Assembly: GCA_016840125.1 (NCBI GenBank)
Contig: JAEOSY010000268.1
Span: 1-16,350, forward strand
Source of the DNA: Candidatus Helarchaeota archaeon
Lineage (GTDB): Archaea; Asgardarchaeota; Lokiarchaeia; Helarchaeales; HEL-GB-A
Direction: 5' to 3'
DNA: 16,350 nucleotides
The position numbers and the translations under genes were made by a program. The notes below the pieces were generated by a model, which searched no databases, was not told where the DNA came from, and worked only from the letters and a program-made list of their open reading frames with translations. This document shows positions 6,661 through 13,426 of this stretch, in pieces; position 1 is the stretch's first letter, and every line of letters begins with the position of its first letter.

Positions 6661-8118
6661 TTATAGCGATGGAACGCTATTAAAACTCCATGAATTGCTT
6701 ATCCCCAAATTATCCTGCATCAAAGGGACCTGTATACCTGCTAGCGGTGTCATTCTTCCAGCTGGAATCCAATTGGTAGCGAAGTTGAAGGCAGCTGCTA
6801 TGGATTGACTTTGGTTCAATTGATCCCAGAATTGATGGAAGAACCAAGAGCCGGCGAATCCATCTGGATTATTAATATTTATCCAATACCAAGAAAATCT
6901 ATTCTCTGCTGCACTGATTAGGATACTATTTGGAATATTATACCAACTGCCTCCAAAGTTGCTGTTCTCATTTAAGAAATTCCCACTAAAGCAACAATCG
7001 ATATTAATCATCATCCTCGCACAGGTTATATTCGAAGCAAGATTGTAAAACTCTCTTTCTGTAATGTAACTATTATCAGCCTCGAAATGAAACGTCGCAT
7101 TTTTGTCAGCAAGCACCCCATTCGAGCCATGATCTCCCATATAAATTATCAGTTGATCATTCGTCTGAATTTGTGAGGCAAAGGACCCAGGCGCTGAGAC
7201 GTTCAATTCGTGTTTCGCCCTGCTTGCATTCACATCATCGTTATTGACATCGATAATTGCCCCGATCAAGTCGTTTACACTTCCTCCTACTTGAATATCG
7301 ATAACATTGTCATTTGTATGATATAACATTAGAAAGATATTGTCATCCGTATATCCATGGTATTTCAAGACCCAATACACTTGAAGTGCTTGTGCTGGAA
7401 ATCCATCTGAATCTATCCTATTCGGTGGTGGGTTCGGATCAGTGGGATCCGTTACATTTACTGCTATCCACCGATCTATCTTGACATCATCAAAAAATAC
7501 GTTGTTTCCAATAAGCATTGTTCCATTAACCGCCATTACTAGTTTTAACTGCGTTATTTCATTCCCACTATCGTTACTGCAAACTCCAGTAATATTTAAA
7601 GGTACCCAGCCACCTGTGTCAGTATTAACATTAGTCGACCAATCATTCCTGACTATTTGATTGCTTGAATCTAACCACCTTAAACCGATCTGGGCTCCAA
7701 GTCCTGCAATGGGAGCTGTACTAGAAACCCACGCTGAAATGTTGTAGAATGCATATTCCAGTAATGAATAGTGTTCTGTCCAATTGAAGAGAAATTCGGC
7801 ATAAAACGGATCAATAGATGATAAGGGTTCCACAAAAATACTCCCAGTTTCATTATGACCCGGACGTCCTTGATCCCAATCACCCGTGCAATTCGTTAAA
7901 GCCTTTGTCCATCTTACCGCTCCATCATTATCAAATTTAGAATCTGCACCATTATTGAAATCATCTTCCGTTTCTGTGCCATAAAAATCATTTGCACTGC
8001 AAATTATAATCGCTTTCCGTTCTCCTGCTGCTTCTCCCGGTGGGAGAAAGACAATTACCAATGTAACTATTAATGCTACACTCACGACAATCGCAATTAT
8101 CATAATTTTTTTATCCAT
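6661..8118 (-). CDS. Secreted, membrane-tethered C13 (legumain-like) peptidase with inserted beta-rich domain
   Basis: A 485-residue protein. Residues 5-25 form a signal-anchor helix after a KK pair, so the rest faces outside; about thirteen N-x-S/T sequons support this. The peptidase has a caspase-like fold of clan CD: first strand KAIIICSANDFYG (35-47), a helix with ALQVYWVLKYHGY (244-256) followed by NIFLMLY, catalytic His330 in YMGDHGSNG and catalytic Cys376 in IDCCFSGNF (Cys-x-Ser-Gly). This fits family C13, which includes legumain and GPI-transamidase subunit PIG-K. Between the first strand and the next helix, about 190 residues (48-238) form a beta-rich domain that looks like a carbohydrate-binding jelly roll (for example GLRWLDSSNQ and FFDDVKIDRW). 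Substrate unknown; family members cleave after Asn or Asp. ATG with AGGATGGG upstream. Confidence 0.8.
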   Translation of the reverse strand: MDKKIMIIAIVVSVALIVTLVIVFLPPGEAAGERKAIIICSANDFYGTETEDDFNNGADSKFDNDGAVRWTKALTNCTGDWDQGRPGHNETGSIFVEPLSSIDPFYAEFLFNWTEHYSLLEYAFYNISAWVSSTAPIAGLGAQIGLRWLDSSNQIVRNDWSTNVNTDTGGWVPLNITGVCSNDSGNEITQLKLVMAVNGTMLIGNNVFFDDVKIDRWIAVNVTDPTDPNPPPNRIDSDGFPAQALQVYWVLKYHGYTDDNIFLMLYHTNDNVIDIQVGGSVNDLIGAIIDVNNDDVNASRAKHELNVSAPGSFASQIQTNDQLIIYMGDHGSNGVLADKNATFHFEADNSYITEREFYNLASNITCARMMINIDCCFSGNFLNENSNFGGSWYNIPNSILISAAENRFSWYWININNPDGFAGSWFFHQFWDQLNQSQSIAAAFNFATNWIPAGRMTPLAGIQVPLMQDNLGISNSWSFNSVPSL

Positions 8119-8142
8119 TCTTTTCCCATCCTACTTCTTGAG

Positions 8143-8152
8143 TTATATATTT
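8143..8152 (-). promoter_or_regulatory. Putative TATA box for the C13-like peptidase gene
   Basis: On the minus strand AAATATATAA lies centred about 29 bases before the ATG at 8118. Transcription would start almost at the start codon, so the mRNA may be leaderless or nearly so. Confidence 0.45.
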
Positions 8153-8277
8153 TTTACCAATCTTTAAAGAATTATCTTTTGCTTCATTGCGAGATTTACA
8201 ACTTAAGAATGGTAATAAAAAGGAAATCTACTACATATCATAGACGTATTCTCCTAGTATTATTGGGGAATTATCTA

Positions 8278-8430
8278 GATGTTTCCTTTTTTTTCGAAAA
8301 AAACCGTTTTAAACCCTTTTTTTCGAAAAAACTCCTTTTTTACCCGTTTTTTGGACCCCTTAGCGTCCACTGCAATTTTATAACGGCTTATTTCCGTCAT
8401 GGAACATCGAGATAAGAAAAAGGAAACATC
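8278..8430. repeat. 14-bp inverted repeat enclosing T/A palindromes
   Basis: GATGTTTCCTTTTT at 8278-8291 is the exact reverse complement of AAAAAGGAAACATC at 8417-8430. Between them lie two palindromes of the form T7-CG-A7 (8288-8303) and T6-CG-A6 (8318-8331), centred 29 bases apart, and further T6 runs to 8356. The pieces could be the ends of a small defective element or a structured, curved DNA site. Confidence 0.5.
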
Positions 8431-8571
8431 GGGATGTTATCGTTTTCTATTTTATAATAAAATAAAGCAAAGTATTTTTACTCTAAATTGAAAATGACTG
8501 ATTTTATCTAAAAATTATTCGTAAATGCGCATTTTGTTAAATATGGCAGACTTTTTGAATAAACACAATAC

Positions 8572-8745
8572 ATTCACATAATTATACTAAAGATCTCCAA
8601 CGATCGAATAAAATTAGAGAAGTTAAATTCTAATTAATCCTTTATTCATTCGCATAATTCACAATCTTACCCTTCAGTTGAAATGAAGCTGTACTTCAGC
8701 TACATCCCAACGGATACCCTGATATTCTCTCCTCTATTTGTGAAT
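8572..8745. repeat. Copy 1 of a ~175-base tandem element with inverted ends
   Basis: The copy starts with ATTCAC (8572) and ends in TTGTGAAT (8738-8745). An inner ATTCACAA (8657-8664) can pair perfectly with that end, enclosing 73 bases with small stems such as AGCTG/CAGCT. Anchors shared with copy 2 in the same register are ATTCAC, AGATCTCCA (8591-8599 here), ATTCACAA, ACCCT-CAG-TGAA and TTGTGAAT. All are displaced by 249-250 bases, and the hairpin part is 89 bases here against 90 there. Confidence 0.5.
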
Positions 8746-8820
8746 AAGTGCTCTAATTGATTGAAGACATTTCTGAGGTGTTAGTGACACGTTTGAGAAA
8801 ATCCGAAAATATATCTTCAT

Positions 8821-8995
8821 ATTCACTAGAAAAGAGCCTAGATCTCCATTAGTGTAATATATTATTAAGGATTTTATTACTAAAAATTCCATAATATCTT
8901 CTCACGATTCACAAATTCACCCTACAGATGAAGCGCAGCTCCATCTCCATGGTCCCTGACCAATATCCAAATATTTTGCATTTGAATTGTGAATC
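8821..8995. repeat. Copy 2 of the ~175-base tandem element
   Basis: It begins with ATTCAC (8821), carries AGATCTCCA (8840-8848), then GATTCACAA (8906-8914), which pairs perfectly with TTGTGAATC (8987-8995). Inside that 90-base hairpin are AGATG/CATCT and GGTC/GACC stems. Its first part contains an extra stem ATATTCACTA/TAGTGTAATAT (8819-8828 and 8850-8860). Similarity to copy 1 is highest over the ~90-base hairpin part and is only moderate elsewhere. Confidence 0.5.
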
Positions 8996-9040
8996 ACAAC
9001 TTTTTCCTGATAATCACAGTGAATCATTTTATTCACAATT
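8985..9040. promoter_or_regulatory. Overlapping inverted repeats (ATTCAC/GTGAAT) upstream of 9080
   Basis: AATTGTGAAT (8985-8994) is the exact reverse complement of ATTCACAATT (9031-9040). Inside this pair lies a tighter one, GTGAAT (9020-9025)/ATTCAC (9031-9036). The left arm also pairs with 8906-8914 of the preceding element, so the pairings exclude each other. The repeats abut a TATA-like CTTATAAG (9041-9048), where activator or repressor sites are expected. Confidence 0.45.
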
Positions 9041-9048
9041 CTTATAAG
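9041..9048 (+). promoter_or_regulatory. Putative TATA box for the TPR-like membrane protein gene
   Basis: CTTATAAG is centred about 36 bases before the ATG at 9080. Transcription would begin near 9070, with a leader of only about ten bases. An upstream ATG at 9068 is closed by a TGA directly before the chosen start. Confidence 0.45.
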
Positions 9049-9079
9049 AAACTTACAAGGTAGTAAAATGGGGATATGA

Positions 9080-9697
9080 ATGGAGTTTAGGCGAACGCAG
9101 GAAGGAGCGCCCACTGATTATGAAACCTGGTTCAATTCAGGGTTAACACATCATGAGCGCGGAGAATGGATAAAAGCCCATAATTGCTTTAAACAGGCTG
9201 AGATTACTATTTTAAATGAAATTGGGGACTATTTTAAAAATAATGGACGGATAGAAACCGCCAATGAGTATTTCAAGAGAGTACGGAAAGCTTCTAATCG
9301 AGAACTTAGATTAGCTCCACCGGGATCCAACTGGCTGACAAACTTTTTGGTCATTACAGGAATGATCGCTATTCTCTGCGTAATTTTTATGATTGGTTTG
9401 TGGCCTGGATTCGGTGCTATTCTCTTTTTGATAGTTTTATTATTTGATTTGCTATTATTCATAATCCTCCTTCCCTTAGCCCTTGCGAAACATTTTACGC
9501 GCCGCAAGAAATCCATATCAAAATTTCATCTTGAGCTAGGACGGATTGACAATCAAATCGCAGGTCTTACAAACGCATCACAACTTGCAGAATTCCAGAG
9601 ATGGTTCCAGATTGGAAAATTAAAAGTGAAGCGGGCTAGAATAGCAATGGAAATAGTCCGATATGATTATTCAGCAAGCGTTGAAGGTCGAAGATGA
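9080..9697 (+). CDS. TPR-like, two-helix membrane protein, unknown function
   Basis: A 205-residue protein. Residues 14-70 look like a TPR-type helix pair: WFNSGLTHHERGEWIKAHNCFKQA resembles the W-G-A-A pattern, followed by IGDYFKNNGRIETANEYFKRV. Two membrane helices follow (about 86-106 and 109-137) with a short WPGFG turn, then a basic helical C-terminal part (FTRRKKSISKFHLELGRID to the end). Both ends are probably cytoplasmic. It may tether a protein-protein interaction module to the membrane; no specific partner is evident. The start is fixed by an in-frame TGA at 9077-9079. It converges with the flavin-reductase-like gene, with six bases between stops. Confidence 0.7.
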   Translation: MEFRRTQEGAPTDYETWFNSGLTHHERGEWIKAHNCFKQAEITILNEIGDYFKNNGRIETANEYFKRVRKASNRELRLAPPGSNWLTNFLVITGMIAILCVIFMIGLWPGFGAILFLIVLLFDLLLFIILLPLALAKHFTRRKKSISKFHLELGRIDNQIAGLTNASQLAEFQRWFQIGKLKVKRARIAMEIVRYDYSASVEGRR

Positions 9698-9703
9698 GAA
9701 AAT

Positions 9704-10177
9704 TTATTTAGCGAGTAAAGATTCTTTGGCATAAGCAGCCAAAATTTCACCGAAATATAGCCTGTGACTACAAATACTTCCCGACTCACAAGTGTGAATA
9801 ATTTTACATTCGTAGCAGATTTGGGCTTCCTCTATCATCGGAACGCTGATGTGCTTGGAGGGTGTTAGAGTAAGACCCACTTTCGCAATTTTATCGGTGT
9901 TCCGACCAGAATAACTACCTGCGATATTAACCGCAGAAGAGATCTCTGCGGAGGGAACGTTCAAAGTAAATTCATTGATGTCATTTAAGAGGGAGTAAGT
10001 ATAGCGACTTGGCGCGACAGCTACTGTACAAATGGGATAACCCCATAATTCACCTATACTTTTCCAAGCAAGTGCCATAACATTTACTTTATCATTATTT
10101 TTTGATACCAATAAACAGTCTTCTTTTAATGTGATATTTGCAAGGTCGTAAGGTCCAATTTCTACTTTCTTCATCAT
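9704..10177 (-). CDS. Flavin reductase-like (flavoredoxin-type) FMN-binding protein
   Basis: A 157-residue protein of the flavin reductase-like domain family (PF01613 type). Recognisable stretches are NVMALAWKSIGELWGYPICTVAV (residues 32-54), APSRYTYSLLNDINEFTLNVPS (55-76), where the RYTY turn usually touches FMN, and the AGSYSGRNTDK loop (86-96). Members bind FMN and act as electron carriers or reductases; the electron donor and acceptor are not evident. Four Cys are present but no iron-sulfur motif. ATG at 10177 has AGGAG six bases upstream; a second ATG follows at once. It is the last gene of the minus-strand run, 47 bases after the radical SAM gene, and could supply electrons to it, but this is an inference from position only. 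Confidence 0.85.
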   Translation of the reverse strand: MMKKVEIGPYDLANITLKEDCLLVSKNNDKVNVMALAWKSIGELWGYPICTVAVAPSRYTYSLLNDINEFTLNVPSAEISSAVNIAGSYSGRNTDKIAKVGLTLTPSKHISVPMIEEAQICYECKIIHTCESGSICSHRLYFGEILAAYAKESLLAK

Positions 10178-10224
10178 ACATTTCTCCTAAGGTTGTTTAG
10201 AAGATAGTAATGCGATTCACATCG

Positions 10225-11205
10225 TCACTTAAATTTCTGTTGGGGATCCTTGATTTTAAGAGTAGGTAGGCGGACACCGTCGCAGGGCCCCGTATTGAAT
10301 TGAGGCATGCCTTCGAGGCATGTACCAAAGCTGAGGCCGTATTTTTTAGCAAGGTCCTGGAGGATTGTTAAAATTTTTTGTCGATACCCTGCTTTAGGGT
10401 AATAATATGATCCCCGTCGATATGATGGGTCAAAATACAGATCTTTATATTGATATAACAGGGTATCATCATTCTGCTCCTCGAAAAAAGTAGAAAATCT
10501 GTTCCAAATCTCTTTACGGAGCTTTAAAATGGAGGTCGTAAAATGTGTTGCCCCTCGTTCGGCACATGCGGAAATGAGAGCTTCGAGCTGCTCAGGAGAG
10601 TCGTCAATAAAGGGCAAAATAGGATCAATTCGGAAAGCAGTAGGAATCCCTTCTGCGGAGAAGCGTTCTAAGGCATTTAGGCGTTGTTGAATTGTGGGTG
10701 CGAAGGGTTCAAACACCTTTCGACGCTGCTCATCAAGAGAAGTAATAGTCCAAATTCCCATGCATCGCTTTCGGTAGGGGGCATGAAGGTCGAGATCCAA
10801 GAGCATTGCATCAGATTTAGACATAATGTAATAGGAAATTTGTTGTTTTTGAAGAACTTGGATGCATTGTCGGGTTATATGATATTTTCGTTCAAGGGGT
10901 TGGTAAGAATCAGTTGCCGGCGAAATATAGACTTGAGGGAATAATTGATGTCTTTTCTTATATCTTTGTATTTCCTTTTCGAGAACTTGAGGTGCATTGA
11001 GCTTAACTTGGATAATATCAAAGAAGTTTGGAAAGAAAAAATAGGTGCCGTAGCAATATAAACACCTATGTTGACAGCCGGTATAGGGATTAATCACTAA
11101 ACGATTTGGACACTCTGAATGGTGGGCTGTAAAGGGATGTAGAAGACTTTTACAGGTGATCTCCTCCACACCAATTGGATTACGAGTCCACCATTGATAC
11201 GGCAT
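10225..11205 (-). CDS. SPL-family radical SAM protein
   Basis: A 326-residue radical SAM enzyme of the spore-photoproduct-lyase-like group (COG1533). The [4Fe-4S] motif is NPYTGCQHRCLYCYG, with Cys44, Cys48 and Cys51 (C-x3-C-x2-C). Further family marks are ISPATDSYQPLE and IWTITSLDE with the following ERFSAEGIPTAFRIDPILP (spread over residues about 90-195). Near the end are two Cys in FGTCLEG and TGPCDG. The family includes DNA photoproduct lyases, but most archaeal members have no known substrate, so a repair role is unproven. The start is placed at ATG 11205, with GAGGGAT nine bases upstream; a TTG at 11220 would add five residues and would consume that site. It follows the glycosylated surface-protein gene by 59 bases. 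Confidence 0.88.
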   Translation of the reverse strand: MPYQWWTRNPIGVEEITCKSLLHPFTAHHSECPNRLVINPYTGCQHRCLYCYGTYFFFPNFFDIIQVKLNAPQVLEKEIQRYKKRHQLFPQVYISPATDSYQPLERKYHITRQCIQVLQKQQISYYIMSKSDAMLLDLDLHAPYRKRCMGIWTITSLDEQRRKVFEPFAPTIQQRLNALERFSAEGIPTAFRIDPILPFIDDSPEQLEALISACAERGATHFTTSILKLRKEIWNRFSTFFEEQNDDTLLYQYKDLYFDPSYRRGSYYYPKAGYRQKILTILQDLAKKYGLSFGTCLEGMPQFNTGPCDGVRLPTLKIKDPQQKFK

Positions 11206-11264
11206 TATCTGATCCCTCAAAATATACTAAGGCAGTGGTAGTTATTCATTAACCAACAAAGAAT

Positions 11265-12260
11265 CTAGCTTAAAGTTATATTGAAATAAGGTACATCTAT
11301 AACAACATCGAGGAATTCTGACCTAACTAGGGTGGGGTCTTCACCAGAAATCATTTCATTAAAATCAAAGGTCGATTTCTTAAAGTCAGAGGCGCCCGAA
11401 AAATCTTTGAGTAATTGATCTTCCATCACAAGGTGGGCTTCTCCGGATTCAAGCAAATTGAGTTCCGCCCAAGGTAGAGTCGTATTGATATAGAGGTTAA
11501 ACTCGAGTGTGATAAGTGAATCCGCCGGGAGTGAAGTTCCTTTAATATAATAGGTGCCTGAACTGTGGGAACCGCTGGTAGTGTTTTTGTGTTCGATAGT
11601 GGTGTTCACCTGAGTTCTATCAATTTTAAGTGAAATATTGTAACTATCCAAGGCGACTAATGTCTCTAATTCTATTTTAAAGTTCACCTCGGTTCTCACA
11701 TTCCGGGTGATTGAAGTTGGTGAGGTCTCAATGGTAGTTGAATTGATCCACGTTGCCATTGAGAGCGCCGTTCCATTTTCTAACTTGCTCTCAAACGTTA
11801 AGGTTTCAGTTATTTCGTTAATTAAATACCAGATTTCATCCGGTGGATAAGTACCGGGTACCAGAAGGCTAGAGTTGGGGGGAAGCTCGACATCATAAGA
11901 AGTATTATAATAATCTACGATATTACAGCTGACCGTGGCATATCTGGGGCGCACCTTATACCATGCGAGAATATAATCGAATGTGAGGTTTTGAGTATCT
12001 TGATCGAGGGTGGAATAAACATAGTCAACCTCTGTATAATAACAATAAGGGGGTGGGGTTACTAAGAATACAACACTAATAAGCACGGCTATTACTCCAA
12101 TTGCCGTGGCAATTAAAATCCACTTCCTCGTATCAGAAATACGACTTGATCCAACCCGTTTGGAACCGGCAAAATCCTTTTTGAAAGATTTTTTTAAGGC
12201 TTTCTTCTTCTGATCCAGCTCTTCTTTTTCCTCTTTTTTTAGCCGTCGTCGTGCAGGCAT
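11265..12260 (-). CDS. Single-pass surface protein with glycosylated beta-rich ectodomain, unknown function
   Basis: A 331-residue protein. It begins with a very basic cytoplasmic stretch (about 45 residues rich in Lys, Arg and Glu), then one membrane helix (about 47-68) and a long ectodomain. The ectodomain is rich in alternating polar and hydrophobic residues typical of beta strands and has ten N-x-S/T sequons, among them NTS, NSS, NGT, NST and several NTT. No catalytic motif or known family is recognised. The N-terminus is probably inside because of its strong positive charge. ATG has GGAG nine bases upstream. It lies 25 bases after the L22e stop. The basic tail could touch RNA or ribosomes, but that is speculation from charge alone. 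Confidence 0.7.
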   Translation of the reverse strand: MPARRRLKKEEKEELDQKKKALKKSFKKDFAGSKRVGSSRISDTRKWILIATAIGVIAVLISVVFLVTPPPYCYYTEVDYVYSTLDQDTQNLTFDYILAWYKVRPRYATVSCNIVDYYNTSYDVELPPNSSLLVPGTYPPDEIWYLINEITETLTFESKLENGTALSMATWINSTTIETSPTSITRNVRTEVNFKIELETLVALDSYNISLKIDRTQVNTTIEHKNTTSGSHSSGTYYIKGTSLPADSLITLEFNLYINTTLPWAELNLLESGEAHLVMEDQLLKDFSGASDFKKSTFDFNEMISGEDPTLVRSEFLDVVIDVPYFNITLS

Positions 12261-12285
12261 GGATTATTCTCCAATACCATGATAA

Positions 12286-12606
12286 TTACAGTTCGCGGAA
12301 ATCCAGCCCTTTCCGTTTTTGAATTTTAAATTCTTCTTCGTTCGTAGAAATTACGCGGAATTTGTCCCTTATTTCAAACTTATGAAGGAACTTCTTAAGG
12401 AATAATTTTAGTTGTCGTTTATTTATCCGCCCTTCAGTGAATCCTATGAGCACGTTTTTACCTGAGCGATCGATTACTGTACCTGATGGGAGTTTCTCTT
12501 CAATATAAGTACCCAATTCATCAACTAGGCGATCTTCTACCCACGTTAAATGATCCGCATCTATTATATACGCAACACTTAAATCAATTTCTGAATCTTC
12601 AGCCAT
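12286..12606 (-). CDS. Ribosomal protein eL22 (L22e) homologue
   Basis: A 106-residue protein that matches eukaryotic ribosomal protein L22e over almost its whole length. The closest part is TVIDRSGKNVLIGFTEGRINK, then RQLKLFLKKFLHKFEIRDKFRVIS (residues 43-86). This aligns with human L22 VTIERSKSKITVTSE and [25 protein letters not shown], preserving the K-R-x-L-K, K-K-(F/Y)-L and LRD-x-(F/L)RV pattern. eL22 is a large-subunit protein of eukaryotes, absent from most archaea but reported in Lokiarchaeota. The acidic tail of eukaryotic L22 is missing; instead the protein ends in IQKRKGLDFREL. ATG has AGGTGA nine bases upstream. It sits between two membrane-protein genes, an unusual place for a ribosomal gene. 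A non-ribosomal RNA-binding role is possible. Confidence 0.8.
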   Translation of the reverse strand: MAEDSEIDLSVAYIIDADHLTWVEDRLVDELGTYIEEKLPSGTVIDRSGKNVLIGFTEGRINKRQLKLFLKKFLHKFEIRDKFRVISTNEEEFKIQKRKGLDFREL

Positions 12607-12640
12607 CTGATTCTCTCACCTGCTAAATTTTTGTGAATAT

Positions 12641-13420
12641 TTAATCAGGACTTCCAAATTCGTCATATTCGGATTCTTCCTCGGCTTCCTCTGGTTTGGA
12701 TGAGGAATCAAGTGGTAATATTTCCATGATATAGAATTTAACCCCTCTCCGAGTTTCCTCTTGTAACACTCTTACATTATCATAATCTGGATTAAAGAGC
12801 ATTAGACGATAGTTGGTAGCATCTAGGTTATTTTCTGCCAAGATGTCCCTGACATCATCAATGAGGTATTGATTAAAGTTACGAAATCGCTCAATAACAC
12901 TACTTATCTGTGTTTTGACCAAAGGACCTTTTTCTTCCGCAAGGTTCATCCATCTCTTGACAAGACGTTGATTGACTACACGCGGCAGAAAGCAAATTAC
13001 TAGGAGCATAGCCGCATAAATCACATATGTTAGCCATTCGAACCCTGGTGGAGGTACATATAAGAATATGACCAGAAATGATAATACAAAAAATCCTATC
13101 AAGATCGGCAGGGTAATTTTCATGCTCTGCTTGCGAATAGACTGTGAAAACCCATTTTGCGCAGCGACCTCCTCGGTCGTGGTGATAACTTGCGCAATTC
13201 CATCATCGATCCGGTTATCAACCCAACTATCTCGAATCTCAGGCCGAACTGACACCAACTCGCCTAAAATTCTAGTTTGGTATTGATGGATAGTTTTTTC
13301 CTGATAAATTAAATCAAACGGGCGTTCGCAGAGATAATCGAGGAAAACCATAACGCTAAATTCGTGCTGTAACAAATGTGCAGGCTGGGGCGCAAAATCG
13401 CTTGGTTCTTCATCATACAT
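12641..13420 (-). CDS. Two-helix membrane protein with cytoplasmic ends, unknown function
   Basis: A 259-residue protein. The first 100 residues are soluble and acidic, then two membrane helices (about 103-121 and 129-146) are linked by a short PPPGFEW turn. A basic, helical segment (PRVVNQRLVKRW), a mixed domain with NPDYDNVRVLQEE, and an acidic tail (EEAEEESEYDEF) follow. Both ends should lie in the cytoplasm. I do not recognise the family. The gene starts six bases after the XRE-CBS stop, which implies coupled translation. The L22e start lies 34 bases past its own stop. An acidic or mixed cytoplasmic part beside L22e might offer an interaction surface, but nothing shows it. Confidence 0.7.
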   Translation of the reverse strand: MYDEEPSDFAPQPAHLLQHEFSVMVFLDYLCERPFDLIYQEKTIHQYQTRILGELVSVRPEIRDSWVDNRIDDGIAQVITTTEEVAAQNGFSQSIRKQSMKITLPILIGFFVLSFLVIFLYVPPPGFEWLTYVIYAAMLLVICFLPRVVNQRLVKRWMNLAEEKGPLVKTQISSVIERFRNFNQYLIDDVRDILAENNLDATNYRLMLFNPDYDNVRVLQEETRRGVKFYIMEILPLDSSSKPEEAEEESEYDEFGSPD

Positions 13421-13426
13421 GTTTGT

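Larger units (their letters stand above)
8119..9079. other. 960-base intergenic region rich in inverted and direct repeats
   Basis: No gene is supported in this stretch. Open frames here (8179-8415 +, 8917-9114 -) have no family resemblance; the first mostly translates T-runs into Phe and Lys. The region carries promoter-like elements for the divergent genes at 8118 and 9080, a 14-bp inverted repeat with T/A palindromes (8278-8430), a 7-bp stem AATTAGA/TCTAATT (8612-8618 and 8629-8635) and two copies of a ~175-base element (8572-8745 and 8821-8995). A non-coding RNA is possible but not shown. Confidence 0.6.

Noticed and set aside
8179..8415. 78-codon open frame on the plus strand
   Set aside because: Most of it translates the T-run palindromes into Phe and Lys runs (FFFEKNRFKPFF), with no start signal; it is an effect of the repeat structure.
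8917..9114. 65-codon minus-strand frame over the second ~175-base element
   Set aside because: It covers the structured element and the start of the TPR-like gene; the other element copy has a stop in the matching frame, so coding is not conserved.
11206..11220. Upstream TTG start for the radical SAM protein
   Set aside because: The AGGGAT inside this extension makes a good ribosome-binding site for the ATG at 11205, which also matches the family's usual MPYQWWxRNP-like beginning.
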